From assembly GCA_946407055.1 (NCBI GenBank), contig CAMJMP010000058.1, positions 1 through 6,108 on the forward strand: 6,108 nucleotides of DNA, in the 5' to 3' direction. The stretch's first letter is position 1. Each line of letters opens with the position of its first letter. Of this stretch, positions 4,871 through 6,108 are shown piece after piece. The notes below the pieces were generated by a model, which saw only the letters and a program-made list of their open reading frames with translations, was not told the DNA's origin and ran no database searches. A program made the translations under genes and the position numbers. This DNA comes from an uncultured Mycoplasmatota bacterium. GTDB lineage: Bacteria; Bacillota_I; Bacilli_A; RF39; UBA660.

Positions 4871-6108
4871 ATGTTTCGTGAATTCAATTATGATACACAA
4901 CCAGTTGTTGAAATAGTAAACGAAATTATCGCTGACGCAGTTAAAAACCGTGCATCAGATATCCATTTCGACCCTACGCCAGATAAGCTTAAGGTCAGAA
5001 TGCGTATCGACGGTGACTTAGTTGACTACGCCTACGTCCCAGAAGTATTAAAAAAGAACTTAACAACTCGTATAAAAATTATTTCAGGTATGAACATTAC
5101 TGAATCACGTCTTCCACAAGACGGTGCCATCAAAACAGAATTAGATGGCCGTCCATTGGACATGCGTGTGTCTTCACTACCTATCGTCGATGGCGAAAAA
5201 GTCGTTATCCGTGTTCTTGACTACTCTACAAGTTTAAAAGGTATTGAGAACATCGGTATTTCAGATGTTAACCTTGAAAAAATTAAAAGAATGCTTGATT
5301 TACCAAATGGTATCATCTTAACAACAGGTGCTACTGGTTCAGGTAAATCAACTACTACATATGCAATGTTATCTGAGTTAAATAAACCAGAAATTAATAT
5401 AATCACAGTTGAAGACCCAGTCGAAATGAAAATCGAAGGACTAAACCAAGTTCAAACTATGTCCGAAATAGGTTTAACATTCGCAGCTGCTCTTCGTTCT
5501 ATCTTGCGTCAAGACCCTGATGTTATAATGATCGGAGAAATTCGTGATGACGAAACTGCACGTATCGCTGTTCGTTCAGCCATCACTGGTCACTTAGTTG
5601 TATCAACAATCCACACCAACAATGCTCTTAACACAATCGAAAGACTTTTGGATATGGATATCGAACGTTACTTACTAGGTACTGCCATTTCTGGTATCAT
5701 TTCACAAAGACTAGCTAAGATGTTATGTACAAAATGTCGTGGTTCAAGACCCGCTACACCATATGAAAAGCTTGTTATTAGAAAAGCAATTGGTATTGAA
5801 ATCGATAATTTATATACAGCTATCGGCTGTCCTGAATGTATTGGCGGTTATCGTGGTCGTATTCCAGTTCACGAAGTATTGGAAGTTGACCAAGAAATAA
5901 AAGATGCCATCACAAACAATACACCAAAAGAAGAATTAAGACATATCGTTTATGGTAATGGTAAAACTATTACATTATTACAAGATGGTTTGAAAAAAGT
6001 AGTTAATGGTTTAACTTCATTTGAAGAAATATTAAGAATCATTGATATTGAATCAGACTTCGGTGATGATACAGATGGTGAAATGAGATTAGCATTAATG
6101 GGTAAACT
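4871..6108 (+). CDS. GspE/PilB/ComGA-family assembly ATPase, 3' end beyond the window
   Basis: A type II secretion / type IV pilus / competence pseudopilus ATPase, which powers pilin assembly at the cytoplasmic face of the membrane. 412 codons are visible with no stop. The N2-type domain starts at once (VVEIVNEIIADAV at 12-24, then SDIHFDP 29-35). Walker A is GATGSGKST (153-161, Lys159), the Asp box ITVEDPVE (178-185), Walker B DVIMIGE (217-223, Glu223), and the His box TGHLVVSTIHTNN (239-251, His241 and His248). Four cysteines, CTKC (286-289) and CPEC (320-323), form the zinc site usual in GspE/PilB. The MshEN/N1 domain of full-length PilB or GspE is absent, which makes the front end like ComGA. 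The usual family end comes near residue 390 (SFEEILRII); an acidic stretch (DIESDFGDDTDGE) follows and coding continues. It probably heads an operon of pilus or competence genes off the right edge. Whether it serves DNA uptake, pili or secretion is not decidable here. Confidence 0.93.
   Translation, partial: MFREFNYDTQPVVEIVNEIIADAVKNRASDIHFDPTPDKLKVRMRIDGDLVDYAYVPEVLKKNLTTRIKIISGMNITESRLPQDGAIKTELDGRPLDMRVSSLPIVDGEKVVIRVLDYSTSLKGIENIGISDVNLEKIKRMLDLPNGIILTTGATGSGKSTTTYAMLSELNKPEINIITVEDPVEMKIEGLNQVQTMSEIGLTFAAALRSILRQDPDVIMIGEIRDDETARIAVRSAITGHLVVSTIHTNNALNTIERLLDMDIERYLLGTAISGIISQRLAKMLCTKCRGSRPATPYEKLVIRKAIGIEIDNLYTAIGCPECIGGYRGRIPVHEVLEVDQEIKDAITNNTPKEELRHIVYGNGKTITLLQDGLKKVVNGLTSFEEILRIIDIESDFGDDTDGEMRLALMGK

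Noticed and set aside
4702..4887. 61-codon open frame on the minus strand
   Set aside because: It runs across the T-box Stem I and both divergent promoters, has no ribosome binding site, and its peptide has no recognisable character. It is a by-product of AT-rich leader sequence.
5221..5406. 61-codon open frame on the minus strand
   Set aside because: It is antisense to the Walker A region of the ATPase, which is clearly the coding strand.
1..6108. CRISPR array, insertion sequence, tRNA or rRNA gene
   Set aside because: No regularly spaced repeats, transposase motifs, terminal inverted repeats or tRNA cloverleaf with a TTC-loop consensus were found on either strand.

Overview
The window looks like AT-rich (about 30% GC by eye), low-GC Gram-positive (Bacillota-type) chromosome. 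The signs are strong AGGAGG-type ribosome binding sites, sigma-A-like promoters with 17-bp spacers, and a T-box riboswitch ahead of an aminoacyl-tRNA synthetase gene. The code is standard: all 22 or so Trp codons in valS are TGG, which argues against a TGA=Trp mollicute. A gut Erysipelotrichia/Clostridia-like relative would fit, but the genus cannot be fixed from this window.

Minus strand, read from about 4800 down to 1. A promoter (4772-4800) starts a roughly 205-nt T-box leader (4560-4765). Its parts can be traced: a specifier loop with GUA (valine), a Stem III hairpin, the GGTGGTACC T-box in an antiterminator, and a competing terminator with a U-run. The first gene it controls is an HD-domain phosphohydrolase (3806-4540), not the synthetase. 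valS (1282-3822) follows and overlaps the HD gene by 17 bp. A strong intrinsic terminator (1255-1280) ends this unit. The terminator carries within it a good -35/-10 pair for the next gene, a DUF2207-like membrane protein (84-1226). The same weak-hairpin-plus-promoter arrangement recurs at 52-80, before a gene of which only nine codons are visible (1-27).

Plus strand. A divergent promoter (4810-4838), whose -35 lies only 9 bp from the -35 of the T-box promoter, drives a GspE/PilB/ComGA-type secretion or pilus assembly ATPase (4871 to the window end, no stop reached). It has no MshEN/N1 domain, has a four-cysteine zinc motif, and continues past the usual family end with an acidic tail.

The valine unit should respond to uncharged tRNA-Val: starvation relieves termination and raises both the HD enzyme and ValS. 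No mobile element, CRISPR array or tRNA/rRNA gene was seen.
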